Source of the DNA: AC-32 sp963754265
GTDB lineage: Bacteria > Actinomycetota > Thermoleophilia > Gaiellales > Gaiellaceae
Direction: 5' to 3'
Assembly (NCBI GenBank): GCA_963754265.1
Contig: CAVWFB010000007.1
Location: forward strand, 62,001 to 126,000
DNA length: 64,000 nt
A program made the position numbers and the translations under genes. Positions 53,037-60,485 of the stretch are shown here, piece after piece; positions within the stretch are counted from its first letter, which is position 1, and the number at the start of each line of letters is the position of its first letter. The notes under the pieces were generated by a model. That model was given only the letters and a program-made list of their open reading frames with translations. It searched no databases and was not told where the DNA came from.

Positions 53037-53499
53037 GAGGGCCCGCCTTTCAATCGGCTCGATACGAGACTTCGCCTGCTTGCAACAGCCGAAACTAGTC
53101 GATCGCTACTGCGGGGTCAACGTGGAGTTTGGCCCTCAACGTCGCATGGGCCAGCGTTCGGGAATGTCAGTCGAGCGGCCGGCTCGCTAGCGTTTGAGCG
53201 TCAACGTCGAAGAGGTCGATGTGGAGGCACGGGTCGCTCGCCTCCATAGAGCAGCAAGACATTCCGAAGCGGCAGAGATGTGCACGCATTCGAGCGGCGT
53301 CCTGGAGTTGGAGCCGGCCTGGCATTCGACAACCGCCTTCAAGTACCTGAGCGTCAGTCCGTTCGCTAGCCTGGCCTAAGCAAGCGTGAGCGAGCAGAGG
53401 TGAAGCGTCTCCGCGATGAGCACTCGGGGTTCGGCACCGACATCCACCCATACGCGACTTCGGGAGCCGGCCAGGGACGTAACGAGGGTCAGACCTTTC
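53037..53499. other. Gene-poor stretch between trypsin and regulator remnants
   Basis: No convincing gene is seen. The stretch holds one dispersed repeat copy (53148-53170). A minus-strand open frame (53167-53451) is Cys-rich and lacks a start signal or recognisable motif. Confidence 0.35.
53148..53170 (+). repeat. Dispersed 23-bp repeat, copy 3
   Basis: GGGCCAGCGTTCGGGAATGT begins this copy, within non-coding DNA. It differs from copy 2 at only one position in the first 20 bases. Confidence 0.6.
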
Positions 53500-55984
53500 T
53501 TAGCGTGCTTGAGCGAGAGCCACTGCCTGCTCAAGCGGCATCGCGCGTCCCTCCGCCCAAGCCGCGCCGAACTTGTCCTCGCCAAGCTCCTGCCGCACCG
53601 CCGCCACGGTGTCGAGTCGAATCGCTTCCTCGTAGGCTCCAGCGGGCGCGCCGATCGTTTCGCGCAGAACCTCCGCCGCCCCGAGAAGACGAGCGGCGTC
53701 TGCGGAGTCTCCTTCTGCGGCGCCGACGGCCGCCAGGCCCTCGAGGCAATACGAAATGGCGTTCTTGTTCGCCATTGGTTCTGCGCTTCTGAGACTCTCG
53801 CGGAAACACGCCGCCGCCTCGGCGTACTGGCGCTGAACTAGTCGTGATGAGCCAAGATTTACCAAGGCTCCGGCAATCATCCTGTGGTTTCCCAGGCCCT
53901 GGAACAGACCCAGGGCTTCTCTTGTCAGTGCATCCGCGCGCGCGTGGTCGCCAGCCAACAGTGCGACAGCGCCGAGATTGAGTGTCGAAGACGCGACGCC
54001 CTCCTTGTCGCCTAGCTCGCGGCTGTAGGCCAGGCTCTCCTCGTAGAGGGCCCGGGCTTCGTCGAGCCTGTCCTGTTCCCGAACGGGCGCCTGCCACTCC
54101 TCTCAGAGCACGGGCGACTCCGGCCGAGTCACCGAGCGCGCGGCAGAGCGCGAGCCGCTCCTCCGCAACGCTGTTCGCACGCTCATGGTCGCCTTGCTCG
54201 CCCGCGAACAGTTCGATCCCCTCCAGCAGCTTCACCCGCTGAGAATTGGTGGCCCTGGCGGAGCCCATCACGATCGCGGCTTCAAACCGCTCCCGCCCTT
54301 CGCGTATGTAGCCACGGACGTACCAGAAGACGCCCAGGGCGATTATCAATCGAAGCTCGAGGTCGGCCTCGCCGGCATCGCTGGCCCACGAGAGAGCTGC
54401 GCGCAGGTTGTCGTTGTCCGCCTCGAGCAGCTCGAGCCATCGCGTCGAGTCTGCCCGCTCAAGCTCCGGCTCGGCCCGCTCCGCCAGGGCGACGAAGTGC
54501 TCCGCGTGGCGGCGCCGGAGCTGTGCCGCATTAGAGAGGTCGTCGAAACGCTCGAGCGCGTACTCGCGAATCGTCTCGAGCATCCAGAAGCGGCCGTTCC
54601 GCCGACGCAGCAGGCTCTTCTCGACGAGCGACTGCAGTGTGTCGAGCTCCGCCTCGCAGACGGTCTCGGCCGCTTCGAGCGTACAGCCGCCGGAAAACAC
54701 GCGCGAGGCGCGCGAACAGCCGTTGTTCCTCCTCGTCGAGCAGCTCGTAGCTCCAGGCGATCGTCGCCCGCGAGCGTGCGCTGTCGCTCGGGCGCGTCGC
54801 GCGCGCCGCCGGTCAGGAGCGGCAAGCGCTCGCTCGAGCCGCTCGAGCAGCGCTCTCGGGCGGTAGCACTTTGACACGCGCGGCTGCGAGCTCAATCGCG
54901 AGCGGCAGGCCGTCGAGCCGCCGGCAGATCTCGGCGACATCACCGTTGGCCGAGAAGCTCTGGCTGCGCCGCCTGCGCCGCGTTCGCTAGAAGAGTGCGA
55001 CCGCCTCCGACTCGGCGAGCGGCGGCACCGGATACTCGCGCTCGCTCGCGAGGTGAAGTGGCTGGCGGCTTGTCACGAGGACGTTCAGGTTGCGACAGCG
55101 AGCCGAGCAGCTCTGCAAGAGCGGGCGCCGCGTCGACGACCTGCTCGAAATTGTCGAGCAGGAGCAAGCAGCGACTTCTCTCCGATCTCCTCGACGAGGG
55201 CATGCCTGGCGCTGAGTGCCCTGCCCGATCGATTCGAGGACGAGGGCAGGATCGCGAAGCGATGCCAGCGGCACCCAGAAGACTCCGCTCTCGAAGTCGC
55301 CGGCGGTATCGGCGGCGGCCTCGAGCGCAAGCCGCGTCTTACCCGTGCCCCCGGCCCCGGTCAGCGTCAGGAGGCGGACGTCGTCGCGGCCGAGCAGCTC
55401 GAGCAGCTCCGCCAGCTCACGCGAGCGGCCGACGAACGGCGTAGCCGCGATCGGCAGGTTGGTTTGGTTGAGGCTTCTGAGAGGCGGGAACTCATCCTCG
55501 CCGAGCTGATAAAGCCGAACGGGTTGGGGCAGGTCTTTAAGCCGGTGCTCGCCGAGGTCGACGCAGCTCGACGTCGGCGCTCGAGGAGCTCGCGCGTCGT
55601 TTGCGAGACGAGCAGCTGGCCGCCGTGGCCGGCGGCTGCGATCCGCGCGGCCCGGTGTACCTCGATGCCAACGTAGCCTTCCTCTCCAAGGGTCGGCTCG
55701 CCGGTATGAACCCCGATGCGCACTCGCATTGGGCCGTCGGCGAGCGCACCCTGGACAGCCTTAGCGGCTGCGACCGCGTCCGCCGCGCGCGCGAAGGCGA
55801 CGAAGAAGGCGTCGCCTTGAGTGTCTACCTCGACGCCCTGGTGGTTCGCGAAGGCTTTCCGAAGGAGCCGCCGGTGCTCGGCGAGCGCCTCTGCGTAGGC
55901 ATCACCGAGGTCGTGGAGCAGTTGGGTCGACCCCTCAATGTCCGTGAAGAGGAGGGTGACGGTCCCGGTTGGGAGCTCGGGCAT
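53500..55984 (-). pseudogene. Decayed adenylate-cyclase / AAA-ATPase / TPR transcriptional regulator
   Basis: Translated fragments in several frames line up, in order, with the large actinobacterial cyclase-ATPase-TPR regulators. At the 5' end (ATG 55984) is a class III cyclase domain (GTVTLLFTDIEGSTQLLHDL, with TQGDAFFVAFARA and VHRAARIAA). Next come LYQLGEDEFPPL and FVGRSRELAELLELL, then a P-loop (LTGAGGTGKTRLALEAA) and LLLLDNFEQVVDAAPALAEL. TPR-like segments follow, and the end is the typical ARLLGAAEVLRETIGAP tail. At least eight frame changes are needed over 2.5 kb, far more than in flanking genes. Restored, it would be about 825 residues. Function is lost unless the sequence is error-laden here. 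Confidence 0.8.
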
Positions 55985-56052
55985 GCGTCCGCTTAGAGTT
56001 GCGCGCCTGCCAACGCGGGTACAAGCGCTTGGCCGGGTCGCGGGCGGGCTCT

Positions 56053-56078
56053 GAGGCGTTCGGCTCGCCACCCGGCCC
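56053..56078 (+). repeat. Leader-type repeat D (GGCGTTCGGCTCGCC family)
   Basis: GAGGCGTTCGGCTCGCCACC begins a match to the leader repeats at 23472, 56574 and 57477. No -35 or -10 follows it; the minus-strand tiny gene stops beside it. Confidence 0.45.
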
Positions 56079-56083
56079 GTGAG

Positions 56084-56263
56084 TTACACGCCGCTGCCAC
56101 CCGTTGGCGGATGACCCGTTCCGTGCCGAACACCTTCAGATGCATCGGAAAGGTCCTTGTCTGTATCGCCGCGTCGGCCAGCCTTGTACATCGCACGGTT
56201 GAGCTTGTACTGGCGGCTGTTCTCGCGCCACTTACCCCATGCGCTCCGTAACTTCTGGAGCAT
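56084..56263 (-). CDS. Tiny basic protein of 59 residues
   Basis: The ATG at 56263 opens MLQKLRSAWGKWRENSRQYK, followed by LNRAMYKAGRRGDTDKDLSD and a Gly/Thr-rich tail to a TAA at 56084. The frame is clean and the amino-acid mix (basic, Trp- and Tyr-bearing helix) looks coding. It was found by direct reading of the minus strand. A weak GGGAG lies close before the ATG. It lies upstream of the cyclase remnant on the same strand. It does not align well with the tiny proteins at 56770 or 57000, though all share high charge and small size. The family is unknown. Confidence 0.6.
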   Translation of the reverse strand: MLQKLRSAWGKWRENSRQYKLNRAMYKAGRRGDTDKDLSDASEGVRHGTGHPPTGGSGV

Positions 56264-56573
56264 GCTCCCAGACTACTCCGCCCTACGGGGTTCGCCTAGC
56301 GAATCGCCAACGCTCGGCGAGGCAAGAGAGACAGGCAAGCGGGCCAAACAGGAGATGTGGCACCCGAGGCGCGACCTCCTGAGGTCTGGGAAGAGGGGCG
56401 GGCGTCGCTTTCGTGCGACCGCCTTGGCCTCGGACGCCACGTAACACCGGGCTTGACGGTTAAACATCCTCAGCCGCCGGTGTGGCTGGCGCGAAGGACG
56501 TGGCTGGATGAGCCACTAGCGCGCGCTCAGGTGTCTCGTAGTTCGGCCGCGGGCCGGGTTGTGGGAAGCGTCC
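56264..56573. other. Gene-poor stretch
   Basis: No convincing gene is seen. A plus-strand open frame (56157-56444) and a minus-strand one (56273-56467) lack ribosome sites and recognisable motifs. A TTGACG with TTAAAC-like sequence occurs near 56453. Confidence 0.35.
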
Positions 56574-56633
56574 TAGGCGTTCGGCTCGCCGCCCGGCCCT
56601 CGCTTGACGGTCCACCGGCGAGAGGCGCACACT
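56574..56633 (+). promoter_or_regulatory. Promoter and leader module B of the tiny-gene family
   Basis: TAGGCGTTCGGCTCGCCGCC is followed by TTGACG (56604-56609), an 18-bp spacer and CACACT (56628-56633). The same pieces occur in the same order at 23472-23528. A further shared block (AAAGGCAGG-N-GAGATGCCG) precedes the first ATG at 56666. Confidence 0.55.
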
Positions 56634-56665
56634 CGTTGATAGCTCACTAGGAAAGGCAGGGTGAG

Positions 56666-56785
56666 ATGCCGCGAGTGTTTCCGGTGTCTCTGGCGACTGG
56701 TTGCGGCGGGTATTACCCGCCTGTCCTTCCTAACACCACTTTTTGGATGTGGAAGGAAGTGACGGCAGCATGCTCACACGCCTGA
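56666..56785 (+). CDS. Possible 39-residue upstream open frame (leader peptide)
   Basis: The ATG at 56666 sits exactly where the 23563 paralogue starts, with the same ATGCCG beginning. It encodes a hydrophobic 39-residue peptide (MPRVFPVSLATGCGGYYPP ... SHA) and stops at 56785, overlapping the next gene's start in another frame by 16 bases. It contains a perfect GGCGGGT/ACCCGCC hairpin with a three-base loop (56707-56723). It may be a regulatory leader, or a relic of the original N-terminus after an insertion. Confidence 0.35.
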   Translation: MPRVFPVSLATGCGGYYPPVLPNTTFWMWKEVTAACSHA

Positions 56786-56976
56786 AGAACTGGGTTCGAG
56801 GATCTGGTCAGAGGAAGCGGGAGCGGTGGGCCGAGCTGAATACGGCCACCTTGAGCGAGCAAGACAGGCATGTAGTCGATTCTCACAAAGGGGAGTACGG
56901 CACCTGGGAAGAGGAGACGGGCCCGTACTCGACCAAGATCTTTGATGAGCAAAGCCGCGGCAAGCCTCGGCACTAA
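56770..56976 (+). CDS. Tiny basic/acidic protein, paralogue of the gene at 23563
   Basis: The ATG at 56770 gives 68 residues: MLTRLKNWVRGSGQRKRERW, TLSEQDRHVVDSHKGEYG, then a FDEQSRGKPRH tail. It aligns end to end with the 23563 product (same QRKRERW block and tail). GGAAGGAAGTG lies upstream. An in-frame ATG at 56743 is possible but breaks the alignment. A roughly 100-bp segment separates the shared leader from this start, absent at 23563. A zinc-ribbon-like gene follows 23 bp downstream, so they probably form an operon. Confidence 0.72.
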   Translation: MLTRLKNWVRGSGQRKRERWAELNTATLSEQDRHVVDSHKGEYGTWEEETGPYSTKIFDEQSRGKPRH

Positions 56977-56999
56977 CCGCGATCCAGAAGGAGTTCGCT

Positions 57000-57215
57000 A
57001 TGGCCAAGAAGCTCGCATGCAGGTTGGGCCGACATGACTGGACGACGCGTGTCGAGGAAGGCGAGAGCTACAAGGTGTGCGCCGCTTGCGGGAAGTCGCC
57101 GCGAGAGCCGGGGCAGCCGGGGCCTCTGTACCAGGGCGTTGTCGAGAGCGGCGAGACTGGAGCTCAGGCCGACGGCCCGGTCGGCGGGGTTAGTGGGATC
57201 GGGCCTGGCGGTTGA
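57000..57215 (+). CDS. Tiny CHCC zinc-ribbon-like protein, first of a tandem pair
   Basis: The ATG at 57000 gives 71 residues beginning MAKKLACRLGRHDWTTRVEE, then YKVCAACGKSPREP and a Gly/Pro-rich tail. Cys7, His12 and the CAAC pair form a likely zinc site. The 57263 gene repeats the first 38 residues almost exactly. Similar small GRH-W/CxxCG proteins occur in other actinobacteria with unknown roles. AAGGAG lies ahead of the start. The stop overlaps a TTGAC that begins the next leader-like segment (57212-57217). Confidence 0.7.
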   Translation: MAKKLACRLGRHDWTTRVEEGESYKVCAACGKSPREPGQPGPLYQGVVESGETGAQADGPVGGVSGIGPGG

Positions 57216-57262
57216 CCGGCTCAATAGGGAAGCGCACATCGAGATGCCGGGATTGCTGAAGA

Positions 57263-57445
57263 GTGCCTAAGAAGCTGGCGTGCAGGCTTGGCCGACACAA
57301 GTGGACGACCCGTGTCGAGGAGGGTGAGACCTACAAGGTGTGCGCGGCTTGCGGGAGGTCGCCGCGAGAGCCGCGTGGCAAAAAGGAGGAGGGCCCTTAC
57401 CGGGACACTTTCGGGGGCGGGGACACTGGCGGGGGCGGGCTGTAG
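57263..57445 (+). CDS. Tiny CHCC zinc-ribbon-like protein, second of a tandem pair
   Basis: The GTG at 57263 gives 60 residues: MPKKLACRLGRHKWTTRVEE, YKVCAACGRSPREPRG, then a charged Gly-rich tail. It matches the 57000 product at nearly every position of the first 38 residues, then diverges. Just before it, an eight-codon frame (57244-57270, MPGLLKSA) copies the start of the 23563 gene and overlaps this start. This suggests the leader of one gene was joined to the body of another. A different tail suggests the zinc-site part is what matters. Confidence 0.68.
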   Translation: MPKKLACRLGRHKWTTRVEEGETYKVCAACGRSPREPRGKKEEGPYRDTFGGGDTGGGGL

Positions 57446-57476
57446 CCACAAGGAAGCAGTAGTCTCGGGAAGTGTC

Positions 57477-57502
57477 CTAGACGTTCGGCTCGCCACCAGC
57501 CC
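57477..57502 (+). repeat. Leader-type repeat C (GRCGTTCGGCTCGCC family)
   Basis: CCTAGACGTTCGGCTCGCCA starts this copy, preceded by GGGAAGTG, as copy B is by GGGAAGCG. It therefore closes the 56565-57500 tiny-gene cluster as a direct repeat. The TTGAC is degenerate (CTGACC). Confidence 0.5.
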
Positions 57503-57661
57503 TACTGACCAGGCCTACGTCAGCCCGCAGAGCCAGACGAGTCCATCGCTGCGGGCCGGCCGGCAGCGACTCTTCCTTCGTTTCGACAAACCCACCTGAA
57601 TGAGAGCGGGATTCGCGCGCTTGCGAACATCGCAGGCGCGAGGGTAGAGGCGGCCGCGCCT

Positions 57662-57683
57662 GGGCACTGTGCGGGAATGTCAC
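57662..57683 (+). repeat. Dispersed repeat, copy 4
   Basis: GGGCACTGTGCGGGAATGTC begins this copy. It lacks one base of the GGGCCAG start seen in copies 1-3 but keeps the CGGGAATGTCA core. Confidence 0.5.
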
Positions 57684-57771
57684 CAGAGCGGAATGGGTGA
57701 CAAACGTCGGTTTGGAGGGATTTAGAGCCTCCGGCACGGCTTCTGCCGACCCGACAGCTACGGTCTTGCGC

Positions 57772-58320
57772 ATGGATGAGGTCGAGGTGCGGCGCTCGTC
57801 ACGGGCGCGGCGGTGGCGGCTGGAGGTGCCCTGGGGTGAGCCGGCGCGGCTGACCGCGCCACGCTCGATGAGCCAGGTTGAGGTGGAGCAGGTGCTCCGC
57901 GAGCAGCGGGCCTGGATCGAGGAGCAGCGCCGGCGCCAGGTGCCGCGGCTGGGACTGGAGCGGCTCGCGGTCAGCGAGTCGGAGGCGCGCATCGGCGCCC
58001 GAGAGCTCGTCTCGGCCCTCGCCGAGGAGGAGGCCGAGCGGCTCGGGGTCGCCTACCGGCGGGTCCGGATCGGCGGCCAGCGCACGCTCTGGGGCTCCTG
58101 CTCTCCCGGCGGCACCCTCTCCTTCAACTGGCGCCTCGTGCTGGCGCCCTTCGCGGTGCTCGACTACGTAGTCGTGCACGAGCTCTGCCATCTGCGTGTC
58201 CTCGACCACTCGCGGCGCTTCTGGGGGCTCGTCGAGGGGCGCCGCCCGCACTGGCGCGAGCAACGCGACTGGCTGCGCGAGCACGGACCCGAACTGCTTG
58301 CCTTCCGAGCGTCCGAGTGA
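57772..58320 (+). CDS. YgjP-like zinc metallopeptidase (DUF45)
   Basis: The ATG at 57772 gives 182 residues. The zinc motif is VVVHELCHLRVLDHS (HELCH near residue 130), preceded by WGSCSPGGTLSFNWRLVLAP and followed by FWGLVEGRRPHW, as in YgjP/WLM-type metallopeptidases. An N-terminal strand-rich part (RRSSRARRWRLEVPWGEPARL) is also characteristic. The cellular role of the family is not firmly established; some members are named as hydrolases. It ends the second accessory patch. Frame and codon use look normal and intact. Confidence 0.88.
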   Translation: MDEVEVRRSSRARRWRLEVPWGEPARLTAPRSMSQVEVEQVLREQRAWIEEQRRRQVPRLGLERLAVSESEARIGARELVSALAEEEAERLGVAYRRVRIGGQRTLWGSCSPGGTLSFNWRLVLAPFAVLDYVVVHELCHLRVLDHSRRFWGLVEGRRPHWREQRDWLREHGPELLAFRASE

Positions 58321-58408
58321 GGTTCACAGATTCGGCGGCCCAATTGACCGCTCCCGACGACGTCGCCGTTTGCTCAGCGGCTAGCCGGAGCGCAGCCGCA
58401 GTCGGCGC

Positions 58409-58687
58409 CTAGCTGAGCGCGCCGCGAAGCGCCTCTTGCAGGAGCGCGAAGTTCGCGCGGGAGCCGCCGGCGTCGAGCAGCTCGGCCAATTCGCGCGCCT
58501 CGGCGCGGTTGAGAACGACGGTCGCGTGCGTCTGCAGGCCGCGGTCGAGGAGCAGCGAGAGGTCGCGCCGGGCGCTTGACCGCCCTGCGTCTGCGGCCGC
58601 AGCACCGCGCAGCTCCTCCGCCTCGCGCTCGGAGAGCGTCACCAGCTGTCCAATCACGTCGAGCGTCACCAACCGCTGCTGCAGCAT
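58409..58687 (-). CDS. Small helical hypothetical protein
   Basis: The 92-residue product has a predominantly helical, Leu/Ala/Glu-rich pattern: LVTLDVIGQLVTLSEREAEE, SLLLDRGLQTHATVVLNRAE and FALLQEALRGALS. The two halves resemble each other loosely. There is no signal or transmembrane segment. The start at 58687 is an ATG without a strong site. I do not recognise the family. It is convergent with the YgjP-like gene, and the upstream tRNA-like fragment lies 50 bp away. Confidence 0.5.
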   Translation of the reverse strand: MLQQRLVTLDVIGQLVTLSEREAEELRGAAAADAGRSSARRDLSLLLDRGLQTHATVVLNRAEARELAELLDAGGSRANFALLQEALRGALS

Positions 58688-58739
58688 GCCGAAGGGTCAG
58701 CTTGCTCGGCGTCGTCGCGGGTGCGGTTCTGATCGAGGC

Positions 58740-58767
58740 GGCTCATAACCCGGAGGTCGCAGGTTCA
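58740..58767 (+). other. Fragment resembling initiator tRNA-Met (anticodon loop to T arm)
   Basis: GGCTCATAACCCGGAGGTCG and the following CAGGTTCA match the 3' half of a bacterial initiator tRNA, including a CAT anticodon loop. The 5' half and T-stem 3' side are missing, so it is not a working tRNA. It could be an old attachment-site remnant. Confidence 0.5.
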
Positions 58768-58813
58768 CGCGCTACAGAGGAAGGCCCGGAGACGGGGCTT
58801 TTCCAATTGTCGA

Positions 58814-60079
58814 TTAGCTGCAGTGCGAGCGCGGAGCGTTCGCATCCGCGATCAGGCGCGCGAGCAGGCTCGGGTTGCTCGGCAGCGAGAAGTGGTCGAC
58901 GCCCGGGTTGTCGGTGAGGCTGAAGTGCCAGCAGGGCATCGCGCTCCACGCCGAGACAGCGTCGTTGGTGATGTCTTCTTGGTTGACGTCGCCGTCGCGC
59001 GTGAAGAAGGGCGTCGAGGCGTCCAGAAGCTGGCCGGGCGAGAGATCGTGTAGCCCGATTCCGACCACGGTGTCGATGCCGGAGCCCTTCTCGGCGTACA
59101 CGTCCACGTTCGGGAAGTGGGCCGGGTCGATGAACTGCACAAAGCCGATGTAGTGCTCGGCGAGCTCGACTGCCGTCGGCAGGCCGGCATCCGTGAACAG
59201 TGCGCGAAAGTCCGAGGGCGTGTACGTCTTGCCGCTCGAGAGGTCCTCGACGACCGTCTCGAGGCTGTCGAAGACGCGCGGGTCGCCCATGCTCATGTAG
59301 CTCGAGGGCGCGCTCAAGAGCATCAGCGAGCTCGACCGCGCGTTCTCCGGTGTCGTCGGGAACGAGAAGTCCTGCACGTTCAGGCCGGTGAACACGAGCG
59401 GGTAGACCGAGCCCTGACCCGGCAGGTTGCCGGCGATCGGCGTGAAGCCATGGAGGTACTTGTCCTTCCACGCCTGGCTCGTGTGCGTGAGCAGGTACTG
59501 CGCATAGAGCGGCCCGTTGGAATGCCCGACCAGGTGCACCGGCCGGTGGCCATTGTCGCGATAGGTGTCCTCGATCAGGCGTTTCGTCCGCTCGAGGAAG
59601 CCTCCGAGGTCGGGCGTGAGCCGTGCGTCATAGCCGGCAACGCGGACGTTCCTGTCGAGCGTGTAGCCGGCCGCCCGGAGCGCGTCGAACATCGGCTGGT
59701 AGAACGGCGCGCTCGCGACCTTGCCGTAGTCCTCGATCCGGACGCTCACCCCCTTTGCGTCGCCGAAGCGCGTCTTCCAGGGGCCGTGCGGCCGATACGA
59801 CAGCGTCATCAGCTCATCGCGGCAGACCTGCGAGAAGGTCGTGCTCGGACTAGGGTTCGGGAAGAAGTCCTCGAAGGAGCCCGAGCTCGGGCAAGCTGGA
59901 TCGACGCGCTGGTGGTGCACGGTCACGAGCAGCCGCGTGAAATGGAAAGCGGGAAAGAGGACGATCGGCGTCGGCCCGCCCTCGTGGCGTGGTTTCGACG
60001 CGCTCGCGCCCGCACTCAGCACGAATGCTGCGAGAGCGACCGCGGCCGCGACGGCGCCGAATAACCTCCAGCCGCGCAT
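58814..60079 (-). CDS. Secreted LCAT-like lipase/acyltransferase
   Basis: The 421-residue precursor has a signal peptide (AVAAAVALAAFVLSAGASA). The alpha/beta-hydrolase fold resembles eukaryote-type lecithin:cholesterol acyltransferase or lysosomal phospholipase A2: early PIVLFPAFHFTRL, the nucleophile elbow VHLVGHSNGP (Ser187) and RPVHLVGHSNGPLYAQYLL. Later segments hold GDVNQEDITNDAVSAW and VDHFSLPSNP (probable catalytic His). Conserved Cys pairs are also present. It probably hydrolyses or transfers acyl chains of lipids outside the cell. Its start is about 100 bp from the small membrane protein at 60179 on the same strand. Confidence 0.9.
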   Translation of the reverse strand: MRGWRLFGAVAAAVALAAFVLSAGASASKPRHEGGPTPIVLFPAFHFTRLLVTVHHQRVDPACPSSGSFEDFFPNPSPSTTFSQVCRDELMTLSYRPHGPWKTRFGDAKGVSVRIEDYGKVASAPFYQPMFDALRAAGYTLDRNVRVAGYDARLTPDLGGFLERTKRLIEDTYRDNGHRPVHLVGHSNGPLYAQYLLTHTSQAWKDKYLHGFTPIAGNLPGQGSVYPLVFTGLNVQDFSFPTTPENARSSSLMLLSAPSSYMSMGDPRVFDSLETVVEDLSSGKTYTPSDFRALFTDAGLPTAVELAEHYIGFVQFIDPAHFPNVDVYAEKGSGIDTVVGIGLHDLSPGQLLDASTPFFTRDGDVNQEDITNDAVSAWSAMPCWHFSLTDNPGVDHFSLPSNPSLLARLIADANAPRSHCS

Positions 60080-60178
60080 GTGGCCACCACCCTAACTCGG
60101 CTGGGCCTTCTCTCGCGAGCGTGGGCAGCGGCTGCAAGAGTTCGGCGTAGCGGACGAGCCTGTACTGCAGTTAGAGGA

Positions 60179-60337
60179 CTAGCGCCCTAGCCTCGTTTTG
60201 CGGCGGATGCCGAGACGTGCTTGGAGGGCCTTGTCTTCGACTCCGTCTTTTCGGGCCGCCCAGACCAACACAGCTCCGACGATCGCCAGCGGTACGAGGA
60301 CCACGACGAGCGCGACGATTCCGGCAACGCTGGTCAT
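60179..60337 (-). CDS. Small single-pass membrane protein
   Basis: The ATG at 60337 gives 52 residues. One transmembrane helix (VAGIVALVVVLVPLAIVGAVLVWAA, interrupted here for length) is followed by a basic tail (DKALQARLGIRRKTRLGR). There is no catalytic motif. Open frame continues to 60448, but upstream residues look non-coding. It lies 148 bp from the alpha/beta-hydrolase stop, and the lipase start is 100 bp downstream. It may be a small regulatory or structural membrane peptide. Confidence 0.55.
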   Translation of the reverse strand: MTSVAGIVALVVVLVPLAIVGAVLVWAARKDGVEDKALQARLGIRRKTRLGR

Positions 60338-60485
60338 TCGCGACAGTGTCGCACCGATGCTTCCGAGTCCGGGCCGAGCAGCGCGAGCACGGGCGCGCCC
60401 GCTCGCGGTTGTAGTGCCGATACAGCCGCGAAAGGCAAGCGAGTCCATTTCTCGTGGGCAGACGAGAGCGGCCTCGTCAGAGCTA

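Larger units (their letters stand above)
57446..57771. other. Gene-poor stretch with two repeat copies
   Basis: No gene is seen. The stretch carries a leader-type repeat (57477-57502) and a dispersed repeat (57662-57683), and ends at the start of the next gene. Confidence 0.5.

Noticed and set aside
53167..53451. 94-residue minus-strand frame
   Set aside because: Cys/His-rich with no start site or recognised motif, and it overlaps a dispersed repeat.
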